This document shows positions 7,771-16,000 of a stretch of DNA of 64,000 bases, one piece after another. Origin of the DNA: Hydrogenophilales bacterium 16-64-46 (GTDB taxonomy: Bacteria > Pseudomonadota > Gammaproteobacteria > Burkholderiales > Thiobacillaceae); NCBI GenBank assembly GCA_002281775.1, contig NCGY01000006.1, forward strand, positions 112,369 through 176,368, given 5' to 3'. Under the pieces are notes generated by a model. The model was given only the letters and a program-made list of their open reading frames with translations, searched no databases and had not been told where the DNA came from. The position numbers were made by a program, and so were the translations under genes. Within the stretch, counting starts at the first letter, position 1, and each line of letters begins with the position of its first letter.

Positions 7771-9138
7771 TCAGAATTTGTGCGCGCCGTGGCTGCCCAG
7801 GCTCATGATGTACTGCACGTAGAACTGGTTCTCGTCGACGCCTTCCTGCGCTTCGTCGCGCGAATATTGCAGGCGCAAGCGTGAGAATTCCGAGGGGCTG
7901 TAGTCGAGCATCAGGCTATGGCGGCGCGGATCGTAGTCGGCCAGCGTCTCGAAGGTATTGCCGGCGTCGCTGCCGTTGAAGTCGACGTCGCCGCGCAGCA
8001 GCTGGTCGTAGCGATAGCCCACGCGCCATTGCGGCATGAACTGGTAGACCGCTTGGGTATAGAAACCAGACTGGTCGGCAGCGAAGGGGGCGGTGAGCCC
8101 GCCGGTGCAGGGGCTGCCAAGCTCGGTCGTATTACAGAACAGATCGCCTGATTCCTTGCGCTGGAAGTATTCGGCGGCGAACTTGAGGTTTTGCTGCGTG
8201 GGGTTGCCGTTGGGTGCCCATTTCCAGACGAAATCGGCGAGCCAGGTGCGGCTCTTGCCGGAAAAGTCACCGGCGACTTCGATGTCGTTCACGTCGTGCG
8301 ATTCGAATTCGCGGCCGCCCGGACGGGCACGCAGCCACGACAGGCCGGCGCGCCAGCTGTTCGATGCGCCGACGTCGCCGCCGACGTGGCCGAACAGCGC
8401 CACGCTGTTGGCCCCGTTGCCGCCGTTGTTGGTGGCGGGGAAGGCGTTGCCGTTGCCCAGTTCCGCGCCCAGCTCCAGGAAGGTGTCGGTCGGGGCCAGC
8501 CATTTCAGCTGCACGCCGTCCTGGCCATAGCCTTCGCCAAACAGCACCTCGTACACGAGATTGTTGGTGGCGAAATCCCAGGCGTGCGGGTGCTGCTCGT
8601 TCTGGTAGCCGATGCCGGAGCGGAAACGTCCGCCCTTTACCGACAGGCCCTGGCCGAGACTCGATGTCTGGAACCAGGCTTCTTCGACTTCAACCTCGCC
8701 GTCGGCCAGCACGGCATTCAGGTAGCCCCGGAAGTATGGGTCCACGCTGGCCGACAGCACCAGTTCGCTGCCGTCGACCGAAAAACCGCGTTCGCTGCCG
8801 CCGTGAGCGTGCGCGTCTGCGCCGAGAAAACCGCTGACGAAGCGTTCGTCGCGATCCTCCAGATGCGCGTATTTGCCCTGCAGGATGAGCGAGATATCAG
8901 GGTTGAAGCTGCGCCGGGTGGTGGGCGTGTCGGCAGCCGCTTCTGCTTGCACGGCCTGCGCCGCCACGCTTTCGGTTCTGGCTTCGGCCTGTTGCAGGCG
9001 CACTTCCAGCGCCTGGATGCGCGCCTCGTAGGCGGTTTTCATGTCTTTGAGTTCGGCGCGCAGGGCGTCGAGATCGGAATCGGCGTAAGCCGGAAAGGCA
9101 GCCGCGAGCGCGGCCGCGAGCAAGGCGGGACGGTACAT
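7771..9138 (-). CDS. outer-membrane beta-barrel (porin-like) of the zinc operon
   Basis: A 455-residue protein with a signal peptide ending AFPAYADS, a short coiled coil (about 22-62, heptads in LDALRAELKDMKTAYEAR) and then about 370 residues of alternating strands ending in a C-terminal phenylalanine, as outer-membrane barrels do. The coiled coil suggests a trimer or a periplasmic spacer. There is no TonB box or plug domain, so it is not a TonB-dependent receptor. A histidine-containing loop (DAHAHGGS) could touch metal. Ribosome-binding site GGAG lies 7 bases before ATG 9138. Its place directly before znuAB suggests uptake of zinc across the outer membrane (inference). Confidence 0.78.
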   Translation of the reverse strand: MYRPALLAAALAAAFPAYADSDLDALRAELKDMKTAYEARIQALEVRLQQAEARTESVAAQAVQAEAAADTPTTRRSFNPDISLILQGKYAHLEDRDERFVSGFLGADAHAHGGSERGFSVDGSELVLSASVDPYFRGYLNAVLADGEVEVEEAWFQTSSLGQGLSVKGGRFRSGIGYQNEQHPHAWDFATNNLVYEVLFGEGYGQDGVQLKWLAPTDTFLELGAELGNGNAFPATNNGGNGANSVALFGHVGGDVGASNSWRAGLSWLRARPGGREFESHDVNDIEVAGDFSGKSRTWLADFVWKWAPNGNPTQQNLKFAAEYFQRKESGDLFCNTTELGSPCTGGLTAPFAADQSGFYTQAVYQFMPQWRVGYRYDQLLRGDVDFNGSDAGNTFETLADYDPRRHSLMLDYSPSEFSRLRLQYSRDEAQEGVDENQFYVQYIMSLGSHGAHKF

Positions 9139-9192
9139 GGTGAGACTCCGTAGAACGAACGAGAATAGCCGCGACGAATCGCGGCGGCGGGT

Positions 9193-9492
9193 TCAGACGG
9201 AGTGGGCGGGCGGCGCGCGGGCGCTGGGGGTGGGACCGCCAGTTTGCGGCGAATACGGCAGGCGAACGGCCTGCGGAGCCGGTAAGGTGGCGAGGGGCAA
9301 GTCGGGCAGCGCGGCAGCCGGCAGGCCTGCCCCCAGCGAGGCCTGCCCCACGCACAGTTCGCAGACGGTGCCCGGCGCGTGATCGGCGTCGTGTTCGCCC
9401 AGGTGCGCCAGCGCGTGCGCGAAGGCCGCCGACTGACCCAGGAACAGGGTCAGGGCAACGAGCCAGGCAGCGAGGAGGCGACGGGCGGGCAT
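9193..9492 (-). CDS. small secreted His/CxxC protein (DUF2946-like)
   Basis: A 99-residue protein with a signal peptide (about 1-25, ending SAAFA) followed by HALAHLGEHDADHAPGTVCELCVG. The histidine cluster plus the CELC pair is typical of the small DUF2946-type exported proteins found beside metal transport genes. The C-terminal half is proline/alanine-rich and low in complexity. It is the first gene before the barrel-znuA-znuB set (54-bp gap) and is probably co-transcribed. It may bind or deliver metal in the periplasm (inference). ATG 9492 follows a -10-like TAGAAT by six bases, with no ribosome-binding site. Confidence 0.65.
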   Translation of the reverse strand: MPARRLLAAWLVALTLFLGQSAAFAHALAHLGEHDADHAPGTVCELCVGQASLGAGLPAAALPDLPLATLPAPQAVRLPYSPQTGGPTPSARAPPAHSV

Positions 9493-9498
9493 GGGCGG

Positions 9499-9504
9499 AT
9501 TCTA
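9499..9504 (-). promoter_or_regulatory. candidate -10 box of the barrel-znuAB operon
   Basis: TAGAAT on the minus strand, then six bases (CCGCCC), then ATG 9492. The last bases of the hexamer overlap the CTAG end of the 231-bp inverted-repeat element, so the element supplies part of the promoter and everything upstream of it. Confidence 0.42.
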
Positions 9505-9732
9505 GTACGACAACCCATAAGTTTCGCTATGTTCGACGCGCCCCGCATCGCCGATTGCTTTGTACCCGCGAGGGGTAGGCCGGATTCGTACAGCCGCTCA
9601 AGCGGCAACGACTCCGCTCTCGCTCATCCTCGCAACAGCTACGGCTACGGCTATGGCTGCGGTTCGCTTCGCGCACCCGGCGCGCGGATGCGCGTCTCGG
9701 CATGGTCGCAAACTTATGGGTTGTCGTACTAG
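9502..9732. mobile_element. 231-bp MITE-like element with perfect 23-bp terminal inverted repeats
   Basis: The arms 9502-9524 and 9710-9732 are perfectly complementary over 23 bases (left arm starts CTAGTACGACAACCCATAAG). Inside the arms weaker symmetry continues for about 20 bases. The 185-bp core has no credible coding sequence and contains small hairpins (for example GCCGCTCAAGCGGC). Both outer ends are CTAG. One end supplies the TAG stop of yidD, and the other overlaps the -10 of the zinc operon. No transposase is present, so it would be non-autonomous. It could instead be a large cruciform regulatory structure; other genomic copies would settle this. Confidence 0.6.
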
Positions 9733-9962
9733 CGCTTCTCCACCGGCGGCACCGGGTCGTAGCCGTGGGCGCAGCCGGGCCGGCAGCGGCCTATGCGTTT
9801 GGCGGCCAGCCACGCGCCCCGGCGCGCACCGTGTTTTTCGATGGCTTCCTTGCCGTATTCCGAGCAGGTGGGCAGGTAGCGGCACTGCCGGCCCAGCCAG
9901 GGCGACAGCACCAGCTGATAGACGCGGATGGCCCCGATCAGCACGCGTTGCGCAAGATTCAT
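9729..9962 (-). CDS. yidD: YidD, membrane protein insertion efficiency factor
   Basis: A 77-residue protein with an amphipathic N-terminal helix (RVLIGAIRVYQLVLSPWLG) and the family cysteine motif CRYLPTCSEYGKEAI, then RCRPGCAHGYDPVPPV. YidD aids membrane insertion at the SecYEG/YidC site and is normally encoded between rnpA and yidC. Here it is detached from that locus and overlaps the CobW GTPase gene by 4 bp (ATGA). Its stop codon lies in the terminal repeat of the 231-bp element, so the last residues may have changed on insertion. Confidence 0.92.
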   Translation of the reverse strand: MNLAQRVLIGAIRVYQLVLSPWLGRQCRYLPTCSEYGKEAIEKHGARRGAWLAAKRIGRCRPGCAHGYDPVPPVEKR

Positions 9963-11038
9963 TGCGGGGCCTCGTGTGAAGGCGGCGCAACGAGGCCGGC
10001 CGCGCCGGAAAAGTCGGCGAGCAGTTTCTCGACAAAGGCCGGGTCGAGGTCGCGCGTGATGAAGACGAAGCGGCTTGCCCGGGGGTGACCAGACCCGGCA
10101 TCGTCGTCGGGCCAGGCGTCAAGTTTCACCTCGGGGTAGAGCACGTGCTGCACGCCGTGCAGTACCACCGGCTGCGTTTCGCCGGCCAGGTTCACCAGCG
10201 CCTTGAAGCGCAGCAGGTTTTCGGCGCGAAAGCTGGTGAGCATGGACAGCGCCGCGTGCAGGCCATAGCGATCCAGCGGCGTGTCGATCACCACGGAAAA
10301 CGCGCGGATGCGGCTGTCATGCGCAGGGACGCTCGGCCGTGCGCCCGGCAGGCCGGCACGCGCGGGCCGGTAGCGGCTGGCCTGCAGCCAGCGGGTGACG
10401 TCGGCCGATTTCGTCTCGGCGTTCCACAGCCCCAGGTTCTGGATGCGGGCCGGGTCGACTTCGCCGTTGACGACCGTGACGATGTCGGCTGCCGGGTTCA
10501 GCGTCGCCAGCCGGGCGGTCAGCGCGGCCACCGTGTCGGCCGGCGCAAGGTCGGTCTTGGTGAGCAACAGGCGGTCGGCCACCGCCACCTGCTTCACTGC
10601 CTCGAAGTGTTCGTCGAGCTGGCCCATGCCGAACAGCGCGTCGACCGTGGTCACCACGCCGTCGAGGCGGAAGCGCGCACGCACCCAGCGGTCGTTGAGC
10701 AGGTTGTCGAGTATGGGGGCGGGGTCGGCGATGCCGGTGGTTTCGATGATCACGCGCTCGAATGCCGGCACGTCGCCCTTCTGGCGTGCCATCCACAGGT
10801 TCTTCAGCGTGGGCGACAGCGTGCCGGAAATGGTGCAGCAGACGCAGCCGCCCGAGAGCAGCGCCATCGGACCGTCCATTTTTTCCAGCAACTGGTGGTC
10901 GAGCGCGACTTCGCCGAACTCGTTCATCAGGATCGCGGTGCGCGGCAGCGTGCGCACGATGTGGTTGAGCACCGTGGTCTTGCCGCTGCCGAGAAAGCCG
11001 GTGAGCAGGGTGACGGGGAGGGGTGAATCGGTGGGCAT
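9959..11038 (-). CDS. CobW/COG0523-family GTPase, probable zinc chaperone
   Basis: A 359-residue G3E GTPase. Walker A is GFLGSGKT (14-21), the metal-binding GCVCC lies at 64-68, Walker B lies in ETTGIADP, and the guanine-specificity motif is TKTD. A CobW C-terminal domain follows (about 245-345, RIRAFSVVIDTPLDR). COG0523 proteins insert or deliver metals, and the znuAB neighbours point to zinc rather than cobalt. There is no histidine-rich tail. A -10-like TAGAAT lies at 11063-11068, directly beside the 108-bp inverted-repeat element. It is translationally coupled to yidD. Confidence 0.9.
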   Translation of the reverse strand: MPTDSPLPVTLLTGFLGSGKTTVLNHIVRTLPRTAILMNEFGEVALDHQLLEKMDGPMALLSGGCVCCTISGTLSPTLKNLWMARQKGDVPAFERVIIETTGIADPAPILDNLLNDRWVRARFRLDGVVTTVDALFGMGQLDEHFEAVKQVAVADRLLLTKTDLAPADTVAALTARLATLNPAADIVTVVNGEVDPARIQNLGLWNAETKSADVTRWLQASRYRPARAGLPGARPSVPAHDSRIRAFSVVIDTPLDRYGLHAALSMLTSFRAENLLRFKALVNLAGETQPVVLHGVQHVLYPEVKLDAWPDDDAGSGHPRASRFVFITRDLDPAFVEKLLADFSGAAGLVAPPSHEAPQ

Positions 11039-11070
11039 GGGGGCGGCGGGCGGGAATCGGGCATTCTAGG

Positions 11071-11178
11071 TGTGATCGCTCAATAGCGTGTTCACTCGGG
11101 ACTTACCCGGAGAATTGGGGCTGCGAAAGCAAACCAGTCCCGGAGCCCCTCTTGTGCACAAGCTATTGAGCGATCACA
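11071..11178. mobile_element. 108-bp element with perfect 17-bp terminal inverted repeats
   Basis: The arms 11071-11087 and 11162-11178 are perfectly complementary (TGTGATCGCTCAATAGC). A nested match (GGGACT at 11098-11103 with AGTCCC at 11136-11141) extends the palindrome. It has no coding capacity. Its right arm begins exactly where the Fur/Zur-like reading frame at 11174-11272 loses sense, so it either inserted into that gene or marks the scar of a deletion. No target duplication is obvious. It is smaller than the element at 9502-9732 and shares no terminal sequence with it. Confidence 0.55.
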
Positions 11179-11272
11179 GCTGGGCCAGCACCTGGACGCG
11201 CGCGGCCGTGGCAACAGCCCCGCGCGCCTCGATGAGACGGGCGGCGGTGGCGGAGAGAGCGGAAAGGGCCAT
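11174..11272 (-). pseudogene. N-terminal remnant of a Fur/Zur-family regulator
   Basis: From ATG 11272 the frame encodes 32 residues and stops inside the arm of the 108-bp element. The segment ARLIEARGAVATAARVQVLA resembles the first helix and entry to the winged helix of Fur-family repressors, in which ATPARVxVL is common. The rest of the gene is missing: only 32 bp separate the element from the CobW gene. Position between dksA and a zinc GTPase suggests it was zur. The family assignment rests on a short stretch. Confidence 0.5.
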
Positions 11273-11278
11273 GGCCTA

Positions 11279-11325
11279 AGTGTAGGGGGGCGACAGCCGG
11301 CGATGCAACCCGGCTGCATCGCCGG
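11279..11325 (-). promoter_or_regulatory. candidate promoter and palindromic operator of the zur-like remnant
   Basis: TACACT (11279-11284, minus strand) lies six bases before ATG 11272. Upstream, 11297-11325 is a perfect 11-bp inverted repeat (CCGGCGATGCA and its complement) with a 7-base centre. It would cover the -35 region, where a Fur-type repressor would bind to control its own gene. It could also be a second hairpin after the dksA terminator. Confidence 0.4.
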
Positions 11326-11329
11326 ACAT

Positions 11330-11355
11330 AAAAAACCCCTTCACCGGGGAAGGGG
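11330..11355 (-). terminator. Rho-independent terminator of dksA
   Basis: On the minus strand CCCCTTC pairs with GAAGGGG (11336-11342 with 11349-11355) and is followed by TTTTTT. It begins 12 bases after the dksA stop. Confidence 0.85.
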
Positions 11356-11366
11356 CTGGTGCGCGG

Positions 11367-11786
11367 TCAGGCGTGCAGTTTTTCCATTTTTTCGTGGCGT
11401 TCCTGCGCCTCGATCGAGTACTCGGCGGTGGGGCGGGCCAGCAGGCGCGGCAGGCCGATGGGGTCGCCGGTTTCGAGGCAGTAGCCGAACTCGCCGGATT
11501 CGATGCGCGCGAGCGCCTTGTTGATTTTCTTGAGCAGCTTGCGCTCGCGGTCGCGCACGCGCTGTTCCAGCATGTTTTCCTCTTCGACCGTGGCGCGATC
11601 GTTGGGGTCGGCGAAGTTCTCGTTTTCCTTCAGGTGCTCGCCGGTGTCGGCGGCATTGGCGAGCATCTCGTCGCGCAGGGTTTCGAGACGGGCACGAAAG
11701 AATTCCAGCTGCGCCTTGTTCATGTAATCCGAATCCGGCATTTTCAGCAGGGCGGCTTCGGTCAGGGGTTTGGTTGATGCGGGCAT
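11367..11786 (-). CDS. dksA: DksA, RNA polymerase-binding transcription factor (zinc-independent type)
   Basis: A 139-residue ppGpp cofactor that acts in the RNA polymerase secondary channel. The coiled-coil tip carries the active DxxDxA motif (D60-P-N-D63-R-A65). In the globular domain only Cys103 remains of the four zinc cysteines; the others are replaced (CLET and SIEA where CxxC is usual). Such cysteine-poor DksA is usual in Betaproteobacteria and should work without zinc. GGAG lies 8 bases before ATG 11786. It sits upstream of the zinc genes but has its own terminator. Confidence 0.95.
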   Translation of the reverse strand: MPASTKPLTEAALLKMPDSDYMNKAQLEFFRARLETLRDEMLANAADTGEHLKENENFADPNDRATVEEENMLEQRVRDRERKLLKKINKALARIESGEFGYCLETGDPIGLPRLLARPTAEYSIEAQERHEKMEKLHA

Positions 11787-11932
11787 TGATCAGGCTCCAA
11801 CAAGTCGTCCATATTCCAGCGCCGGATGCGCACACGCAAATCGGCCAAGGCGGGAGTCTGAACGTCCTTGGCTGCGGATGCAAGCCCGTTACGATGACAG
11901 CCGCAGACCGTACGACCGGCGGCCGATTACGC

Positions 11933-11938
11933 CATAAT
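11933..11938 (+). promoter_or_regulatory. candidate -10 box of the first RND operon (leaderless arrangement)
   Basis: CATAAT is followed by CCGCGC and then ATG 11945, with no ribosome-binding site between. The spacing of six bases is identical to that at hslV and at 9492. Confidence 0.42.
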
Positions 11939-11944
11939 CCGCGC

Positions 11945-13006
11945 ATGAACGCCTTGATCAAGCCTGCCCTGTTGTGTTTTTTGCTTGCAGCCTGCGGCAG
12001 TGATCCGCCGCCGCCCGTTGCCGACGTCCGTGCCGTTCGGGCGGAGCGGGTGTCGCTGGCGACAACGACCGATGACGTGCGTTACCCCGGCGAAATCCGC
12101 GCGCGCCACGAAACCGATCTGGCGTTTCGCGTGGCAGGGCGGGTGAATTCGCGTGCGGTGGATGCAGGCAGCGTGGTGCGCAGCGGCCAGCTCGTCGCCA
12201 CCCTCGACGCCGACGATTACGCCCTCGTTGCGCGTGCGGCGCGTTCGCAACTGGCGGCGGCCGAGGCAGAGGCGCGGCTGGCCGAGGCCGATCTGCAGCG
12301 ATTCAGCGAATTGCGGGCGAAGAATTTCATTGCCGAGGCCGAGCTCGACCGCCGCCGCGCCGCCGCCGAGGCCAGCCTGGCGCAGGTGCGGGCGCTGCGC
12401 GCCGACGCCGCGCGCCAGGGCAACCAGGCCACCTACGCCCGGCTCACCGCGCCGGCAGCCGGGGTGGTGACGGCGGTGCTGGTCGAAGCCGGGCAGGTGG
12501 TGGCGGCCGGGCAGCCAGTGGTGCGGCTGGCGCTGGCGGGCGAACGCGAAGTGCGCATCGACGTGCCGGAAAACGCGCTCGACGCCCTGCGGCGCGCCCC
12601 GGCGCTGAAAGTGCGGCTGTGGTCCTCGCCCGACCGGGTGTACGCGGCGCGCCTGCGCGAACTCGCACCGATGGCCGACCCGGCGACACGCACCTACGCT
12701 GCACGCGTGGCCCTCATCGATGCGGACGCGGCGGTCAGGCTCGGCATGACCGCCACGGTCGAGCAGGAGACGGCGGCAGCCGCGGTGCTGGCGGTTGCGG
12801 CGAGTGCGCTGTTCAAGATCAACGGCCGGCCGCAGGTGTGGGTGGTCGATCCCGCTAGCGGCGCGGTTGCCGCTCGTGCCGTGGAACTGGGCGCGCTGAC
12901 GGGTGAGCGTGTGACGGTGCGCGCAGGCCTCGCCGCCGGTGAATGGGTGGTGACGGCCGGCGTGCACAAGCTCGCGCCGGGCCAGCGTGTCCGGTTGGTC
13001 AAATGA
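11945..13006 (+). CDS. RND efflux periplasmic adaptor lipoprotein
   Basis: A 353-residue membrane fusion protein. The N-terminus MNALIKPALLCFLLAAC carries a lipobox (LAAC), so it should be anchored as a lipoprotein. Next come a lipoyl half-motif (VRYPGEIRARHETDLAFRV), a helical hairpin rich in Ala/Glu/Arg (about 90-155) and the second lipoyl half (LTAPAAGVVTAVLVEAGQVV), then the beta-barrel and membrane-proximal domains. ATG 11945 was chosen because it starts the signal peptide; an in-frame start further upstream would add an unrelated stretch. It overlaps the pump gene by 4 bp. Confidence 0.9.
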   Translation: MNALIKPALLCFLLAACGSDPPPPVADVRAVRAERVSLATTTDDVRYPGEIRARHETDLAFRVAGRVNSRAVDAGSVVRSGQLVATLDADDYALVARAARSQLAAAEAEARLAEADLQRFSELRAKNFIAEAELDRRRAAAEASLAQVRALRADAARQGNQATYARLTAPAAGVVTAVLVEAGQVVAAGQPVVRLALAGEREVRIDVPENALDALRRAPALKVRLWSSPDRVYAARLRELAPMADPATRTYAARVALIDADAAVRLGMTATVEQETAAAAVLAVAASALFKINGRPQVWVVDPASGAVAARAVELGALTGERVTVRAGLAAGEWVVTAGVHKLAPGQRVRLVK

Positions 13007-16000
13007 GCCCGGCACCGCGTTTTGTGCCGGGGCGCGGCAACCTGTCGCGCTGGGCGATCGAGCATCCCGCGCTGCTGCGCTTCTTCGTGGTGCTCATCGT
13101 CCTGCTGGGGCTGCGCTCGTATTTTCATCTTGGCCAAGCCGAGGACCCGCCCTTCACCTTCAAGACCATGCTGATCCAGGCGCAGTGGCCGGGGGCGACG
13201 GCGCAGGAGGTGTCGGAGCAGCTCACCGAGCGCATTGAAAAGAAGCTCCAGGAAATACCCGAGCTGGATTACGTGGCGAGCTACGCCAAACCCGGCGAAA
13301 CCGCGCTCTTCGTCAACGTCAAGGAGACCGTGCGCGGCCGCGACATCGCCGCGGCCTGGTATCAGGTGCGCAAGAAGATCGGCGACCTCGCACCGCAGTT
13401 GCCGGCGGGGGTGCAGGGGCCATTCTTCAACGACGAATTCGGCGACACCTTCGGCTCGATCTACGCCTTCACGGGTGACGGGTACACGCGCGCCGACCTG
13501 CGCCGCGCGGCAGAGGACGCGCAGCGCGCGGTGCGCCGCCTGGCCAATGTCGGCAAGGTCGAACTGTTCGGTGTGACGCCGGAAAAGATCTACATCGAGG
13601 TGACGCTGCAAAAGCTCGCCACGCTGGGGCTGACGCCGCAGCAGATCATGCAGGCAGTGGCCGAGCAGAACGGCGTGGTGGCAAACGGCCGCGTGGAAAA
13701 CGCCCGGTTGTCGATTCCGCTGCGCGTGACGGGGCCGTATTCCAGCGTGGCGCGCCTGCGCGAAACCATCATCCGCGTCGGCCCGCGCAGCCTGCGCCTG
13801 GGCGACATCGCCGAGGTGACGAGGCGTTACGAAGACCCGCCGGCGGTGGAGATCCGCTCGCAGGGTGAACCTGCGGTGCTGCTCGGGGTGTCGCTGGCGG
13901 CCGGCGGCGACGTGCTGGCGCTGGGCCGCGACACGTCGGTGGTGATGGCCGGATTGCAGCGTAGCCTGCCGGTGGGGCTGGAGATCACGCAGGTCCACGA
14001 CCAGCCGAAAATCGTCGAGAAGGCCGTCAATCTTTTCATGCAGAGCTTCCTGGAAGCACTCGCCATCGTACTGGCGGTGACCTTCCTTGCCCTGAAGTGG
14101 CGCGCCGGACTGGTGGTCGCACTGTCGATTCCGGTGGTGCTGGCGATCACCTTCACCGCGATGTGGCTCTTCGGCATCGACCTACACCGTATCTCCACTG
14201 GCGCGCTCATCATCGCCCTGGGGCTGCTGGTGGACGACGCGATCATCGCGGTGGAAATGATGGCGCACAAGCTCGAGGCGGGCTGGAGCCGCTTCGAGGC
14301 CGCCACCTATGCCTTCCAGTCCACCGCCTTCCCTATGCTGACCGGTACCTTGCTCACTGCCGCCGCCTTCCTGCCGATCGCGCTGGCGAAGTCGGTGGTG
14401 GGCGAATACACCTTTGCCATCTTTGCGGTGACGAGCATCGCGCTTCTCGCCTCGTGGCTGGTCGCCGTGCTCGTCACGCCGTATTTCGGCCACGCGCTGC
14501 TGAAGCCTGCGCAGCGGGTGGAAGACGAGGCGGCGGCGTATCGCACGCCGTTCTACCGGCGCTTTCGCACTGCTGTCTCGTGGTGCGTCGCGCACCGTTA
14601 CAGCGTGATCGGGCTGACCGTGCTGGCGCTGGGGGTGGGGGTGGCCGCCATGCAGAAGGTGGAGAAGCAGTTCTTTCCGCAGTCCGACCGGCTGGAAATC
14701 CTGGTCGAGATGTGGCTGCCCGAAGGCGCGTCGATCGAGGCCACGCACGCCGAGGCGGTGCGGCTGGAGGCGCTGCTGCGCGTCGATAAGGACGTGGCGC
14801 ATGTGCTCAACTATATCGGCCAGGGGGCGCCGCGCTTCGTGCTCGGGCTCGATCAGCGGCTGGCCAACCGCAATTTTGCGCAACTGGTGGTGATCGCGCA
14901 GGACGTGGCGGCGCGCGAGCGGGAAATCGCGCGTATCCGCCAGCTGTTCGAAACCGATTTTCCCAACGTGCGCGGTCGGGCCGTGCGCTTCGAATACGGC
15001 CCGCCGGCTGGCTACCCGGTGCAATACCGCCTGTCCGGTGGCGACCTGCCCCGGCTCAAGGCCGAGGCCGAGGCGCTGCGCCGCATCGTCGCCGCGCACC
15101 CGCGCGTCACCGCAGTGAACCTCGACTGGAACGAGCAGTCGCTGGCGGTCAAGGCCGAGCTCGACCAGGACAAGATCAAGGCGCTGGGCCTCAGCTCCGA
15201 CCTGGTCGGGCGGCTCGTCGCCCTGCAACTTTCCGGCGCGACCGTCACCCAGTTCCGCGAAAATGATCTCCTCATCGACGTGGTGCTGCGCACCCCGCGC
15301 GCCGAGCACCGCAGTGTCGACGCGCTCGCCGCACTGCCGATGGGCCGCTTCGACGGCCGCAGCGTGACCCTCGGCCAGATCGCCCGCTTTACGCCCGCCT
15401 TTGAGGACGGCGTGATCTGGCGGCGCGACCGCCTGCCCACCATCGCCGTGCGCGGTGATCCGGTCGGAGCGAGCCAGCCCGCCACCATCGCCGCCGATCT
15501 CGCCCCGCAGATCGACGCCTTCCGCGCGCGCCTGCCCGCCGGCTTCCGGCTGGAAATCGGCGGCCCGGTCGAGAGCAGTGCAAAAGCCAACGCCGCCATT
15601 GCCGCCTCGTGGCCGCTGATCGTGATCGTCGTCTTCACCCTGCTGATGCTGCAACTGGGCAGTTTCCCGCGTGCCCTGCTGGTCGTGCTGACCGCGCCGC
15701 TGGGGGTGATCGGCGTGGCCATCGCCTTGCTGGTGAGCGGTCGGCCGATGGGGTTTGTCGCGCTGCTCGGCATCATTTCGCTGGCTGGCATGATCATGCG
15801 CAACTCGGTGATCCTCGTTGACCAGATCCGTCAGGACATCGACCGTGGCCTGTCGCAGTGGGACGCCATCATTGAATCGACCGTGCGGCGGATGCGGCCG
15901 ATCAGCCTCACCGCCGCCGCTGCGGTGCTGGCGATGATCCCGCTGTCGCGTTCGATTTTCTGGGGGCCGATGGCGGTGGCGGTGATGGGCGGGCTGATCG

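Noticed and set aside
9379..9732. Plus-strand open frame ending YGYGYGCGSL-type text across the 231-bp element
   Set aside because: It runs antisense through the CxxC gene and into the element, has no ribosome-binding site, and low-complexity text explains it.
11092..11319. 75-codon minus-strand frame across the 108-bp element
   Set aside because: Different frame from the Fur-like remnant, proline/arginine-rich and without any family resemblance.
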